NCBI GenBank assembly: GCA_963803155.1
Contig: CAWDMN010000027.1
Coordinates: 62,001-126,000 of the forward strand
Direction: 5' to 3'
DNA length: 64,000 nt
From: CAWDMN01 sp963803155
Lineage (GTDB): Bacteria; Acidobacteriota; Terriglobia; Versatilivoradales; Versatilivoraceae
Numbering within the stretch: position 1 is the stretch's first letter; every line of letters starts with the position of its first letter. The position numbers were made by a program, and so were the translations under genes. This document shows, piece by piece, positions 1 through 9,186 of this stretch. Below the pieces are notes generated by a model, which had not been told where the DNA came from, did no database searches, and saw nothing but the letters and a program-made list of their open reading frames with translations.

Positions 1-857
1 TTGAGTTGGGCAAATCTTTGTAATTGCAGCACCCGTTGCAGCATCATGATTACATCGTTGAGATCTTCTTTCGAAAGGGAATTGTTTAGATAAAAAGTTT
101 TGACGATCTGCTCTTCATAAAATGCCCGGGTGGTATTGTTATCCTGGGCAACAATAATGGTGCTGCCATTCACAACCGACCAATAAGTCTTGCTCTGAAG
201 GGCCAGGATGTCGAGGGCCTCCACCACTGTGACATTGAACAGGTCGATGGGCATTGCCTGTTTGAGTTTGTTATCCGGCAAGTCGGGATCAAAAATCACA
301 TTGATCCCTCCAACCTTGGCAATAGCCTGGTAGTTTCTTTTCAGCTCCCCAGTGAGCTTTAAAGTGATCAAAGAATTGTTGACCGGATTCAGCTGATCGT
401 GAGGAGAGATTGTGGGTGTTCCTTTTAGTTCCTCCAATACTTTTTGGTCGGTTTCAAGTTGCTTCTTCTTGTTTTCAATAAGTCGCTGAATTTCTCGAAT
501 TTCCTGCTCAGCCATGGCGTTGGAAGGATCAATAAGAAACGCTCTCTGAAATTCCGGGAGTGATTCCTCCAATTTTCCCATTGCTTTCAATTTGCGTCCC
601 TGATCGATATGGGCTATGGCCGCCTGAAAGCGGGCCCGCTCAAAGTAGAGACGATATTCTTGATTTTTGGGGTCTGATCGAAAAGCCTGCTCATAATAAG
701 TCACGGCATTATCGAAATCGTGTGCACGCTCCAGTTTCCTTCCTTGCTTAAAAGAATTGGAACCCGCACAACCCGTCCAAAGGATCATCCACGCGACAAA
801 AATCCAATAGAGATAACGGTGTGTTGTCTTGATCATAGCAAAGTCAAATGATTTCAT
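1..857 (-). CDS. Secretin (GspD/PilQ-like) lipoprotein with TPR-like N-terminus, 3' end cut by window edge
   Basis: The reading frame runs open from an ATG at 857 to the first base of the window, giving 285 codons without a stop, so the C-terminal beta-barrel part lies outside. The N-terminus has a hydrophobic stretch ending in a lipobox-like LWTGC, so it is probably lipid-anchored. Residues about 35-110 look like TPR helices (FDNAVTYYEQAFRSDPKN). Residues about 165-250 resemble the STN/secretin N domain (INVIFDPDLPDNKL, VVEALDILALQSKTYW, STIIVAQDN), followed by the start of an N1-like domain. Secretins of this TPR-first layout serve type II secretion or type IV pili at the outer membrane. 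A second in-frame ATG lies at 836; neither start has a clear ribosome binding site. Which secretion system it serves cannot be told from here. Confidence 0.82.
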   Translation of the reverse strand, partial: MKSFDFAMIKTTHRYLYWIFVAWMILWTGCAGSNSFKQGRKLERAHDFDNAVTYYEQAFRSDPKNQEYRLYFERARFQAAIAHIDQGRKLKAMGKLEESLPEFQRAFLIDPSNAMAEQEIREIQRLIENKKKQLETDQKVLEELKGTPTISPHDQLNPVNNSLITLKLTGELKRNYQAIAKVGGINVIFDPDLPDNKLKQAMPIDLFNVTVVEALDILALQSKTYWSVVNGSTIIVAQDNNTTRAFYEEQIVKTFYLNNSLSKEDLNDVIMMLQRVLQLQRFAQL

Positions 858-1356
858 TTTCCGGCTGAGGCGGAGTTTGAAAAAGCAAATAGGTTAACCA
901 TAAGAATCTGTTTCAGTTTAGCATAAATAAATGCACTCAGAGGATCAAATTCGTATTCCAGGTTGGACTGCATCCTCTTCATGCACTGGCCAAGCCCAGA
1001 GGACACAGCCCTTGTTTGCCATTAAGCCGCCGGCGGCCAATTCAGCAATCCAACCCACATGTCTCTGCGAAACAAAAGAGTCAATTTTAGTCCTGGGGGA
1101 GGGAAGAGATAGCCGCGGCCGCCCTCTTGGAAGTCAACATTATGTGTTTGCCGTGCGCCCGACGAAGGTGTTGCGCCGCGATTGGTCGGCTGGCAATGGG
1201 CGTGTAATTTGATAAGGAATTTCAAACTGCTGCGCGGTCGCCATAATTCAAGCAATCCCGAGAGGGCTTAAATTGACATCGACTCGGAGGGTAAGATAGA
1301 CTTGCATTTCAACTCATGGAGTGTCGATACTAAGAACCCAATAATTAATAAAATAT
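858..1356. other. Gene-free stretch between divergent genes
   Basis: About 500 bp between the secretin gene and the sugar transferase. The only ORF (931-1212) has low-complexity, Ser/Arg/Pro-rich content typical of chance frames and no ribosome binding site. A TTGACA box lies at 1273-1278 with a weak TAAGAT at 1294-1299 (15-bp spacer), which may be the promoter of the downstream sugar transferase, but the spacing is poor. Confidence 0.5.
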
Positions 1357-2778
1357 ATGATCAAGAAGAAGTATCGAATCGCCTCGCTATCTTACGGCGT
1401 AATTGAGTCGCTAGTCTCCTCCTTCTCATTTTTGACGGCCTATTACCTGCGATGGTTGCTTCCATCCCCATATTTTGCCCCTTTATTTCCATTTGAAGAT
1501 TATGTGGGGTTACTCTTGGTAGTATTGGCTTTGTGGCTGGGTTTGTTTGCGGTAATTCGACAAAGCCAACACTCCATCTTGCCTGAAGATAACTGGGCAC
1601 TTTTTCGTGAGACTCTTTTGCTGGTGATTTCTGGAAGCGTTTTGATTAGTGCCTCTATTTTCGTTTTAAAACTTGATTATATCAGCCGCCCCTTCATCCT
1701 GATCTTTGTTGGAGTGAATTTGCTGTTCCTCACGATCTTTCGAATTTATGCTCGGCGTTCCCTGCACTTCTTTCATAACATCTTAGATGGCGAAAAGAAT
1801 ATTCTAATTGTCGGTACTACACCAAAAGCTCTTGAAGTGGTCCGCGTTTTGGAATCAGCGCGACAGTGGGGCTATCGGATTGTGGGAATTGTGAAGGAAA
1901 ATGCGACCGATTCGGCGGATCCGGCTCTGGAGAAATATCCGCTAATTTCACTCTCAACAGTGGGAGAGACTGTCCGGCGTTTTGTTATCGACGAAGTGAT
2001 ATTGGCAGTCTCGCTAGAGTCTTTAAGCGGACTGGAAGAGTTGTTTCTTCTTTGTGAAGAGGAGGGGGTGAAAACTCGCGTCATGTTGAGCTTCTTCCCA
2101 CATGTAACCTCGAAAGTCTACCTGGAGGCCCTCTACGAATTGCCGTTGTTGACCTTCACTACCACGCCTCAAAATGAATATTTGCTCTTTTTCAAAAACG
2201 CTGTGGACCTGGTTTTTGCGGCAATCCTGCTAGTGGTTTTGTCTCCCTTGCTCACCTTGATCGCCATTTTAGTCAAGCTCACTTCCCGCGGGCCCGTCAT
2301 TTTTAAACAGGTGCGGAGCGGATTAGGTGGCAGAAAATTTGTACTCTACAAATTTCGCACCATGGTTGAAGAGGCGGAAGATCTAAAACAACAGTACGGC
2401 CACATGAATGAAATGTCCGGTCCTGTTTTCAAAATCAGAGAAGATCCTCGCTGCACGCCATTGGGCAAATGGCTTCGGAAATTCAGTCTGGATGAATTTC
2501 CTCAGCTTATCAATGTTTTGAAAGGTGACATGTCATTTGTTGGGCCGAGGCCTCCACTTCCTGAAGAAGTCGATCAATACGCCCGCTGGCAAAGACGCCG
2601 ACTCCGGATGAAGCCGGGATTGAGCTGTCTGTGGCAAATCAGTGGTCGTAATAATATTGATTTTGATGAGTGGATGCGGCTGGATTTGGAATACATCGAC
2701 AACTGGTCGATGGTCCTCGATTTGATGATTATCTTAAAAACCATTCCTATCGTTCTTTTGGGCAAAGGCGCACACTGA
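1357..2778 (+). CDS. Exopolysaccharide biosynthesis polyprenyl glycosylphosphotransferase (WcaJ/WbaP type)
   Basis: This inner-membrane enzyme moves a sugar-1-phosphate from a nucleotide sugar onto undecaprenyl phosphate, the first step of building an exopolysaccharide or O-antigen unit. The 473-residue length is normal for the family. Four or so transmembrane helices fill residues 1-130, a Rossmann-like CoA-binding-type domain follows (NILIVGTTPKALEVVRVLE), then another helix near residue 290 and the bacterial sugar transferase domain. Hallmarks of that domain are present: KFRTMVEEAE, LRKFSLDEFPQLINVLKGDM, FVGPRPPLPEEVDQY and the Pro-Gly turn in KPGLSCLWQISGRN. No other polysaccharide gene is nearby, so the sugar cannot be named. 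A long 5' spacer suggests its own promoter. Confidence 0.93.
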   Translation: MIKKKYRIASLSYGVIESLVSSFSFLTAYYLRWLLPSPYFAPLFPFEDYVGLLLVVLALWLGLFAVIRQSQHSILPEDNWALFRETLLLVISGSVLISASIFVLKLDYISRPFILIFVGVNLLFLTIFRIYARRSLHFFHNILDGEKNILIVGTTPKALEVVRVLESARQWGYRIVGIVKENATDSADPALEKYPLISLSTVGETVRRFVIDEVILAVSLESLSGLEELFLLCEEEGVKTRVMLSFFPHVTSKVYLEALYELPLLTFTTTPQNEYLLFFKNAVDLVFAAILLVVLSPLLTLIAILVKLTSRGPVIFKQVRSGLGGRKFVLYKFRTMVEEAEDLKQQYGHMNEMSGPVFKIREDPRCTPLGKWLRKFSLDEFPQLINVLKGDMSFVGPRPPLPEEVDQYARWQRRRLRMKPGLSCLWQISGRNNIDFDEWMRLDLEYIDNWSMVLDLMIILKTIPIVLLGKGAH

Positions 2779-3125
2779 ACCTTAAGGCAGCGAACCTTTG
2801 TATGCTTAGGTGGAAAGGATTTCAATACAAGCCGCCACATCGTCTTTTCGTTCCAGTCCGACTGTAACATGATTTGGGGACGCATAATCTTAAACCACGG
2901 ATTTCATAAAATCAAAATTCGCAAAAATTGCAGCCTTCCAAATATTTTCAATGGAGCGACGGAGTGCAGGGCACAGGAATCTGAAGGGTCCAATGGGAGG
3001 GAGACGGATATCGATAAGAGCGATTGTGGATTGCAGCCACTTCTCCTTGGTTAAAATGCAAGGCCCCAGCCTGGAAAGACAGCTCTAGTGACAAGCGTTT
3101 ATTGGAAGACTCTATATAACCAAAT
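2779..3125. other. Gene-free stretch between convergent genes
   Basis: About 350 bp between two converging genes. Only short overlapping frames of low quality are present. No strong stem followed by a T-run was found for either gene. Confidence 0.5.
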
Positions 3126-4922
3126 TTAACTGAAGAGTGCCTTCAAAATCATCAAGGTAAAGTCATCCTGAATCGCGCCGTTGGGCGCATAATCCAAGAC
3201 TTCCTGTTTAATCTTCTGCGCCATTTGATCTGCAGTCATATTCCGGTTGGCCGCAACCAATTCCTGGAGCCGCTCGACACCGAACTCCTCTCCTTCTTCA
3301 TTGTAGATTTCAGTAACCCCGTCAGTATAGAGCACTAGAATGTCACCGGGAACCAATCCGATGTAACTCTCTTCATATGCCGATTCAGGAAAAGCGCCCA
3401 ATACCAGGCCGCCGATTTCCAAGATGGAAAAAGTGCCATTCACATGCAGAATCAACCCCGGATTATGTCCAGCATTTGAAAAAGTCAGCAACCGTTTTTC
3501 CAAATCCAAAACTCCATAAAAAGCGGTAACAAATTGATGCGGGGCCGTGCTTTCCCAGAGGAGCCGATTGACTTTGGACATGATGACACTGATCGCGTAA
3601 TTATTTCGGATCTCCGCAAGCAAACTGGCGCGAAAACTGGCCATAATCAAAGAGGCGGGGATCCCTTTGCCGGAGACATCACCCACCACGATTCCCCATT
3701 GCCCTTCCACGATACGGATGAAGTCGTAATAATCTCCGCTGACAAGCCGTGAGGGAATATTCATTCCAGCCAAGTCAAAGCCGGGAAGATCCGGCTCGCG
3801 CGATGGAAGAAAACTGTTTTGAATTTCCCGAGCAATACTCAATTCCTTTTCGAGTTTATTCTTATCGAGCAGGGCTTGATAGAGTTGCGCTTTTTCGATG
3901 GAGAGTGCCGCCTGGAGCGAAAAACGTTTGAAGAGATCCAAATCGGTCGAGGTATAAGCATCAAGCGTGCCACTCTCCAAAGTAAAAACTCCAATTCTGC
4001 GATGGTTGCTCAAAATGGGCGCGAGCATTGCCGCGCGAGATGACTCGGTCACCCGCGGATAGGCCGGTTGATTGAGCAAGTTCCGCATAATCACTGCACG
4101 CCCAGTCTTGCGAACGATTTCGTTGGCTTTTCCCCCCAACTCTAAAAGCTGTGTCTGATTCACTTCGGGTTTGTAGCCATAAACCAACATACGGTGGATG
4201 CGAGAAGTATCTTTTTCCAACAAAAAGATTCCAGCTGCATCGCAAGGGACCAGCGAATATAGAGCTTGGATAATATTGTCGAGCAACTCATCCAAATCGA
4301 GAGTAGAGCTGATTTTTTCGTTGACCTCAGATAGTTTTTCTTCGACGAGGATCATTCGAGCCGCTTGTTCAAAAAGGGAAAAATCGTTGATAAAAAGCCC
4401 CAAATAAGCACAGACCACTTCGAGATAAGCCGGGGAAGCAGAGTCATCTTCACCCTGTCCCTCGATATAAACCAATTCGACAGCCCCCAATAATTTATTT
4501 CGACATACCAAGGGACAGGCGCGGATCAATCCCGGATTTCCCAGATGGCTGTAAAGTGGCTGCAAATTTGGAAACTTGTCGAGCCGCTGCGTAGAAAATA
4601 TCTTGCCGCTCTGAATGGCATCGGCGGCGGGGCTTGGATTTGGGTGAATTGGAAGCTCAGTGGCATAAGTGGGATAAATATATTCCAATTCCTTTCGGTC
4701 GAGGTCGTAGATTGAAAATAGGATCGTTTGGCAGTGAAATTCCCGGCAAAGGAAATGGGATAAATTCTCAATAAATCGGGAAAAGGTATCCGCCTGCCGG
4801 AAAATATCGAGCAGGTGGTTGAGGACTGCAGACTTCGTCGCACTAGCAATTTCTCCAAGGTAATGATGATGAATATTTTGTTGGGGATTCTGATTGTTCA
4901 TGAGGTATTTAAGACAAATCAC
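3126..4922 (-). CDS. GAF-domain SpoIIE/RsbU-type serine phosphatase
   Basis: A cytoplasmic PP2C-type protein serine/threonine phosphatase of the kind that acts on anti-sigma-factor antagonists in partner-switching stress pathways. Two GAF sensor domains occupy roughly residues 30-180 and 200-350 (SSTLDLDELLDNIIQALYS marks the second), joined by a coiled linker (KLEKELSIAREIQNSFLP) to the SpoIIE domain from about residue 365 to the end. The metal-binding signatures are intact: SGDYYDF, VVGDVSGKGIPASLIMA, LVLYTDGVTE and QDDFTLMIL. No anti-sigma or STAS partner is encoded nearby, so the target is unknown. Start is uncertain: ATG at 4922 or at 4901, neither with a good ribosome binding site. Confidence 0.9.
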   Translation of the reverse strand: MICLKYLMNNQNPQQNIHHHYLGEIASATKSAVLNHLLDIFRQADTFSRFIENLSHFLCREFHCQTILFSIYDLDRKELEYIYPTYATELPIHPNPSPAADAIQSGKIFSTQRLDKFPNLQPLYSHLGNPGLIRACPLVCRNKLLGAVELVYIEGQGEDDSASPAYLEVVCAYLGLFINDFSLFEQAARMILVEEKLSEVNEKISSTLDLDELLDNIIQALYSLVPCDAAGIFLLEKDTSRIHRMLVYGYKPEVNQTQLLELGGKANEIVRKTGRAVIMRNLLNQPAYPRVTESSRAAMLAPILSNHRRIGVFTLESGTLDAYTSTDLDLFKRFSLQAALSIEKAQLYQALLDKNKLEKELSIAREIQNSFLPSREPDLPGFDLAGMNIPSRLVSGDYYDFIRIVEGQWGIVVGDVSGKGIPASLIMASFRASLLAEIRNNYAISVIMSKVNRLLWESTAPHQFVTAFYGVLDLEKRLLTFSNAGHNPGLILHVNGTFSILEIGGLVLGAFPESAYEESYIGLVPGDILVLYTDGVTEIYNEEGEEFGVERLQELVAANRNMTADQMAQKIKQEVLDYAPNGAIQDDFTLMILKALFS

Positions 4923-5134
4923 CAGACTGTCACGATCATTCTACCTTTCCCTAGGAGAATTGGGAATAGGCAATATGCCCCACCACGTGGGCTTTGTACC
5001 CGATAATTAACTAAAAAATTTGCTATTTTGATGAATATTGCTTTCTCTACGAAGATATTATAGAGGAAAATTTGTCTTTTCAACCATGTTGCGTGCTCTT
5101 GGAGATTTTCATTCCCTTTTGAAAATTATTCGCT

Positions 5135-5833
5135 TCAATTTCCAATACGCTCCCTCGATAGAAGAGCCGTTCTGTAAATTGTTTTGTCCACCACGCCCGC
5201 CAACACAAAGGCGCGTTGTCTCTCCGCGCACTTATTGCAATTTCCACAATGCTGCCCATCAATAGGATGAATACAGGAAAAAGTGAACTCCAATGGAAGA
5301 TGGCGGCCCATGGAAAGCACTTCGGGCTTGGATAAATCTCGAAAGGGAGCCCAAAGACGAAATGAAAAATTCAAAGCCAAACTTGCGGCTCTCTCAAAAT
5401 TCGCTAAGAATTCAGGGCTGCTGTCTCCAAAGGGATTGCCCTTCAAAAGACCTAAAGCAAGAACCGTCAAATGCAAGGAAGAGCAATATAAGGCGGATTT
5501 GGAGAGGAGCAGCAAATTTCGCCCCGGAAGATAAACCCTTTCATCGGGAGAATCAAAACCGGGAGTGTTTTCACCCGTAATGCTCCAATGAGTACCATAG
5601 AGATCCGTGACGGGAAGAAGGATCTCCTTGATCGATCGGATCCCCGAGAGCCCCGCCTCTTTAACAAAAGCCTGGAGCCATCGAAGTTCCACATCCTCCC
5701 AGAGCAATCCAGTCCGGATGTAAATGGGGTGCACAATTTTCCCCTGTTGCGCCAAAAGGCCGGTCAACACGGCACTGTCGAGCCCTCCACTTAGGAGAAC
5801 GGCCAATTCACGCTCGTGACATGGTTCGATCAT
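5135..5833 (-). CDS. queC: 7-cyano-7-deazaguanine synthase (QueC)
   Basis: QueC converts 7-carboxy-7-deazaguanine to preQ0 with ammonia and ATP, on the route to queuosine in tRNA. The 232-residue protein has the PP-loop ATP-binding motif near the start (LLSGGLDSAVL), a conserved YLPGRNLLLLSKSALYC segment, and a C-terminal zinc site (CIHPIDGQHCGNCNKCAERQ) with four cysteines, all as in the family. The ATG at 5833 follows a ribosome binding site (AAGGAG, 8 nt away). It is transcribed away from the ammonium transporter gene; the other queuosine genes are not in the window. Confidence 0.88.
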   Translation of the reverse strand: MIEPCHERELAVLLSGGLDSAVLTGLLAQQGKIVHPIYIRTGLLWEDVELRWLQAFVKEAGLSGIRSIKEILLPVTDLYGTHWSITGENTPGFDSPDERVYLPGRNLLLLSKSALYCSSLHLTVLALGLLKGNPFGDSSPEFLANFERAASLALNFSFRLWAPFRDLSKPEVLSMGRHLPLEFTFSCIHPIDGQHCGNCNKCAERQRAFVLAGVVDKTIYRTALLSRERIGN

Positions 5834-5922
5834 TCAACATTCTCCTTTTTGACGAAGAGTTAAGCGAATACAGAAAAATATTTCAGGGCCGATTAAGAAT
5901 ATGTTAACTTTAAGAATAATGG

Positions 5923-6060
5923 AAAAGCCAATTCCTTATTATTCTAAGGGAGAGGCTTTTAAAAACCAAGGCAAAGTGGCCTTGGAGATGTCCAGTGCAG
6001 GACCTTTCGCCGCCGCGCAGAGACGGCGGTTTCCTCATGGCTCATCCGAAGAGGGATGAG
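5923..6060 (+). ncRNA. Structured 5' leader of the ammonium transporter gene (four hairpins)
   Basis: Four hairpins stand in a row upstream of amt. Hairpin A, 5923-5960: two 7-bp stems around a 2x2 internal loop, with hexaloop TTATTC. Hairpin B, 5966-5985: perfect 7-bp stem CCAAGGC/GCCTTGG with hexaloop AAAGTG. Hairpin C, 6010-6029: CCGCCG/CGGCGG with an 8-nt loop. Hairpin D, 6041-6060: CTCATCC/GGATGAG with hexaloop GAAGAG. None is followed by a long T-run, so a simple terminator is unlikely. Hairpin B has the A1/G4 hexaloop of ANTAR-protein targets, which often control nitrogen genes, but no second hairpin here fully fits. Function is inferred from structure and position only. Confidence 0.5.
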
Positions 6061-6175
6061 ACCCCTGAAAGGCGGGTGTGGTCTAATCCTCGATCAGGGC
6101 TGCAAAGACGCATCAATTGACCTATTGAAGCAGTTGATTGCAGGCCTGAATATTATTAGTCACGAGGTTTATTCC

Positions 6176-7564
6176 ATGAAGAACACCCGTAATCTTTCTC
6201 TCCCGCTGCGCCTAATTATTTTCTTATTGTCGATTTTCCTTCTTCCCGTTTTTTCCTCCACCATCATTTTAGGGCAGGGCGGTGATTCCAGCGCAGTAGC
6301 AGCCTTTTCCTCCGCCGTGAAGATTGACTCTGGAGACACAGCTTGGCTCCTAATATCCACGGCATTAGTATTATTGATGACTCCCGGACTGGCCTTGTTT
6401 TATGGAGGCATGGTCCGTCGAAAAAATGTGCTAGGGACAATGCTCCAAAGCTTTATCCTGATTGCCGCGGTCTCCGTTCAATGGGCACTGATTGGATATA
6501 GCCTGGCATTTCACGAAGGCTCATTTTGGGGAGGATCGTCCTGGGCTTTTTTGCACGGCATCGGGTTGGGACCTGACACTTATGGTTATGCTCCCACCGT
6601 GCCCCATCAGCTTTTCATGGCCTTTCAGCTGATGTTTGCCATTATCACACCCGCATTAATCACGGGAGCATTCGCGGAACGCATGAAATTCAGCGCCATG
6701 TTGATTTTCATGTTGTCATGGACCACCCTCGTCTATGATCCCATCGCCCATTGGGTTTGGGGAAAGGGGGGATGGCTGCGCTTTGGTGATCCTTCCGCAG
6801 TCTTTGGCGCGCTAGATTTTGCGGGTGGAACCGTGGTTCACATCAGTTCAGGCGTCTCTGCTCTAGTTGTCGCTTTGGTCATTGGCAAGCGGCTAGGCTA
6901 TGGCAAAGAATTATTCATCCCTCACAATCTCACCATGACCCTGACCGGAACAGGATTGCTGTGGTTTGGATGGTTCGGCTTCAACGCCGGAAGTGCTTTG
7001 TCATCGAATGGGCTAGCCGCGAGCGCTTTTGTTGTGACTCATTTTGCGGCGGCGGCGGCAACCCTTTCATGGACTGCAGCGGAATGGATTCATAAGGGGA
7101 AGCCGAGCGCTTTGGGAGCGGTTTCGGGAGCCGTGGCGGGATTGGTGGCCATCACGCCAGCCTCTGGGTTCGTAGGTCCAATGTCTGCGCTGGCAATTGG
7201 TGGAGTGACCGGTTACATTTGTTATTGGAGCACTTCTTACGTTAAAAACCAGTTCAAATATGACGATTCCCTGGATGCCTTCGGAATTCATGGTGTTGGC
7301 GGCACAGTGGGAGCGATCCTCACTGGTGTATTCGCATCCAAAATAATCAATCCCGCCGCCGCTGGACTGATCCAAGGGAATCCTGCGCAGCTGCTGAATC
7401 AAATTATGGCTGTGCTTGTCACCTGGGGTTATTCCATTGTGGTCTCATTGATCATCATAAAATTGATCGATTGGACTGTTGGGCTCAGAGTCGACCCGGA
7501 TCATGAAATTGAGGGGCTGGATAGTTCTCAACACGGCGAGACAGGCTATTATCTGGACCTTTAA
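6176..7564 (+). CDS. amt: Ammonium transporter (Amt family)
   Basis: An inner-membrane channel for ammonium uptake, about 11 transmembrane helices. The frame is open from 6056, but the ATG at 6176 has a GAGG ribosome binding site and gives a proper signal peptide-like start (MKNTRNLSLPLRL), so the 40 extra codons are rejected; they overlap the structured leader. Family marks include LVLLMTPGLALFYGGMVRRK, the signature DFAGGTVVHISSGVSALV with the first pore histidine, GTGLLWFGWFGFNAGSAL, and the second pore histidine in GIHGVGGTVGAIL. The C-terminal cytoplasmic tail carries GLRVDPDHEIEGLDSSQHGE, a conserved regulatory tail. No glnK/glnB gene follows, which is unusual since the two are commonly paired. 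Expression is probably governed by the hairpin-rich leader. Confidence 0.95.
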   Translation: MKNTRNLSLPLRLIIFLLSIFLLPVFSSTIILGQGGDSSAVAAFSSAVKIDSGDTAWLLISTALVLLMTPGLALFYGGMVRRKNVLGTMLQSFILIAAVSVQWALIGYSLAFHEGSFWGGSSWAFLHGIGLGPDTYGYAPTVPHQLFMAFQLMFAIITPALITGAFAERMKFSAMLIFMLSWTTLVYDPIAHWVWGKGGWLRFGDPSAVFGALDFAGGTVVHISSGVSALVVALVIGKRLGYGKELFIPHNLTMTLTGTGLLWFGWFGFNAGSALSSNGLAASAFVVTHFAAAAATLSWTAAEWIHKGKPSALGAVSGAVAGLVAITPASGFVGPMSALAIGGVTGYICYWSTSYVKNQFKYDDSLDAFGIHGVGGTVGAILTGVFASKIINPAAAGLIQGNPAQLLNQIMAVLVTWGYSIVVSLIIIKLIDWTVGLRVDPDHEIEGLDSSQHGETGYYLDL

Positions 7565-7718
7565 AACTAGGACGATTCTTGTCTGCCAATGAAGAGGGAA
7601 CGTAAAACGACAATAATGGTCGCAAAATATGGATATTTGGCCAATGGCCGGAGGCCAATGGGGGAGACAAGTCTCACCATCAGCGCTTAGGCATTGATAG
7701 CGCCTATCTCCTCTCATA

Positions 7719-9047
7719 TTATACATGCTTTGCGAATACCAGACCCTCCATCAGTTTGGGGTGAAAATGAGTAGATTTTTGAGGCAAGAGATCACCAGCT
7801 TCCACCACAAGTTTTACTTGATCAATTAATGTGGGATTCATCAGGAAAAGGCATTGATATTTTTCAGCGTCGGCTTTTTTTACCGCCTCCTGGCTAAAAC
7901 TCACGTATTCCAAATTCGTCTGATCCGCCAACGCTTTCTCCCCAATTCCCAGAACCCTGGAAAGAATGATCTCCTGCAATACCGAAACATCCAATTTCCG
8001 CCAGGCATGAGATTTGTCTTTCGGCCAAGAAACCGTAGAAGCTTGATCCTGCCTTAATCTCAGGCAATAGAAAATTTTCAATTTGGGAAGATACAAGCCA
8101 AAGACATTTTCATCTTTGAGCTGTAAATCATGCATGTGGCAAGTTAACCGGGAAACGACTGACTCTTCATCCCCCGAAGGAAAAGGAGAAATCTCAAAAA
8201 ATAAACTCAGCCGTCCCAGGAGCTCGCCTTCTTCAAAACCATCAATGCCATGGATCAGGCGATGAATGGGAAAGATTGTGATTCCTTCCGATTCTAGCCG
8301 AATGAAGCTCATTAATTTGTAGCGATAGAGTTCCCATGCGGGATTCTCATATGACTTTCCTCTTGATTCATCGCGGAATTGTCGCGCAACCTCGTATCGA
8401 TGGTGCCCATCGGCTATGATCACGGTTTTGTCCTTCATCATATCCATAACGGATTTGAGACTCTCACAATCGTCGATCCGCCAAATCCGGTTATTCTCCT
8501 GATTTAGATCGAGGGCCTCCCTCAATGATGAGCTCGACGCACGTTGATCCAAAAGTTTTTCAATATCAGCGGCGGGATCGGAGTAGAGCATGAAAATCAA
8601 GCCGGTGTCGGCATAAGTCGACCGCATCAACCGCAACCTGTCTTCTTTCGGCTTGGAGAGAGTTTTTTCATGCGGGAGAACGACATGGTCCGAATAATCT
8701 GTGACTTCTCCCAGGGCAATGAAGCCTTTGCGAGTCTTTGAAGTTCCATCAGAAAGCTTGTAGTCTTGATAGTAGGGATAAATTGAGGGGCGAGCATCCT
8801 GAATGAAAACTCCCTCCGACAGCCAAAGGTCAAGCAACGCCTTGGAGCGCGTGTAGCGGTTATTCTCTTCAGAGTCTCCCGGCTCGATTTTATTCACAAT
8901 GATCCGGGCCAAATTGTAGGGGTGACGAGCAAAAAGGAAATCATCCAACCCCTTTTTAAATTGGTCGTAGGGAGGACAAATAACATCGTCCATTTTGCCG
9001 ATTTTGTCGAGGTTGTAACGATACCCGCGAAAAGGAATAATATTCAT
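7719..9047 (-). CDS. DUF1015 family protein
   Basis: A 442-residue cytoplasmic protein of the DUF1015 family, whose biochemical role is not established. The typical opening is present (IIPFRGYRYN, VICPPYDQF, NLARIIVNK), as are the conserved ADGHHRYEVARQFRDE segment in the middle and FLMNPT near the C-terminus. It is read in the same direction as selD, 139 bp downstream of it, and ends facing the amt gene. The ATG at 9047 is preferred because the family pattern begins within a few residues of it. Confidence 0.9.
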   Translation of the reverse strand: MNIIPFRGYRYNLDKIGKMDDVICPPYDQFKKGLDDFLFARHPYNLARIIVNKIEPGDSEENNRYTRSKALLDLWLSEGVFIQDARPSIYPYYQDYKLSDGTSKTRKGFIALGEVTDYSDHVVLPHEKTLSKPKEDRLRLMRSTYADTGLIFMLYSDPAADIEKLLDQRASSSSLREALDLNQENNRIWRIDDCESLKSVMDMMKDKTVIIADGHHRYEVARQFRDESRGKSYENPAWELYRYKLMSFIRLESEGITIFPIHRLIHGIDGFEEGELLGRLSLFFEISPFPSGDEESVVSRLTCHMHDLQLKDENVFGLYLPKLKIFYCLRLRQDQASTVSWPKDKSHAWRKLDVSVLQEIILSRVLGIGEKALADQTNLEYVSFSQEAVKKADAEKYQCLFLMNPTLIDQVKLVVEAGDLLPQKSTHFHPKLMEGLVFAKHV

Positions 9048-9186
9048 CGTGTCAGAGTTCCTGTCAAATGATGTGATTCATCGGGGTACAATCCCGCGTG
9101 GAGCGTGCAGCCCACATTCCGGAGATGTTATTTTTCCCCAAGGCTAAAGATCCATCGTTTTTCTCTTACTTCCATTTGAACCCGAT

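Noticed and set aside
931..1212. Plus-strand ORF of 93 residues
   Set aside because: No ribosome binding site, chance-like composition and no family resemblance.
6056..6175. Extended start of the ammonium transporter
   Set aside because: The extra 40 codons begin inside hairpin D; the ATG at 6176 has a ribosome binding site and a proper membrane leader.
7637..7658. TTGGCC/GGCCAA stem between amt and the DUF1015 gene
   Set aside because: Six base pairs with a 10-nt loop and no T-run; too weak to call a terminator.
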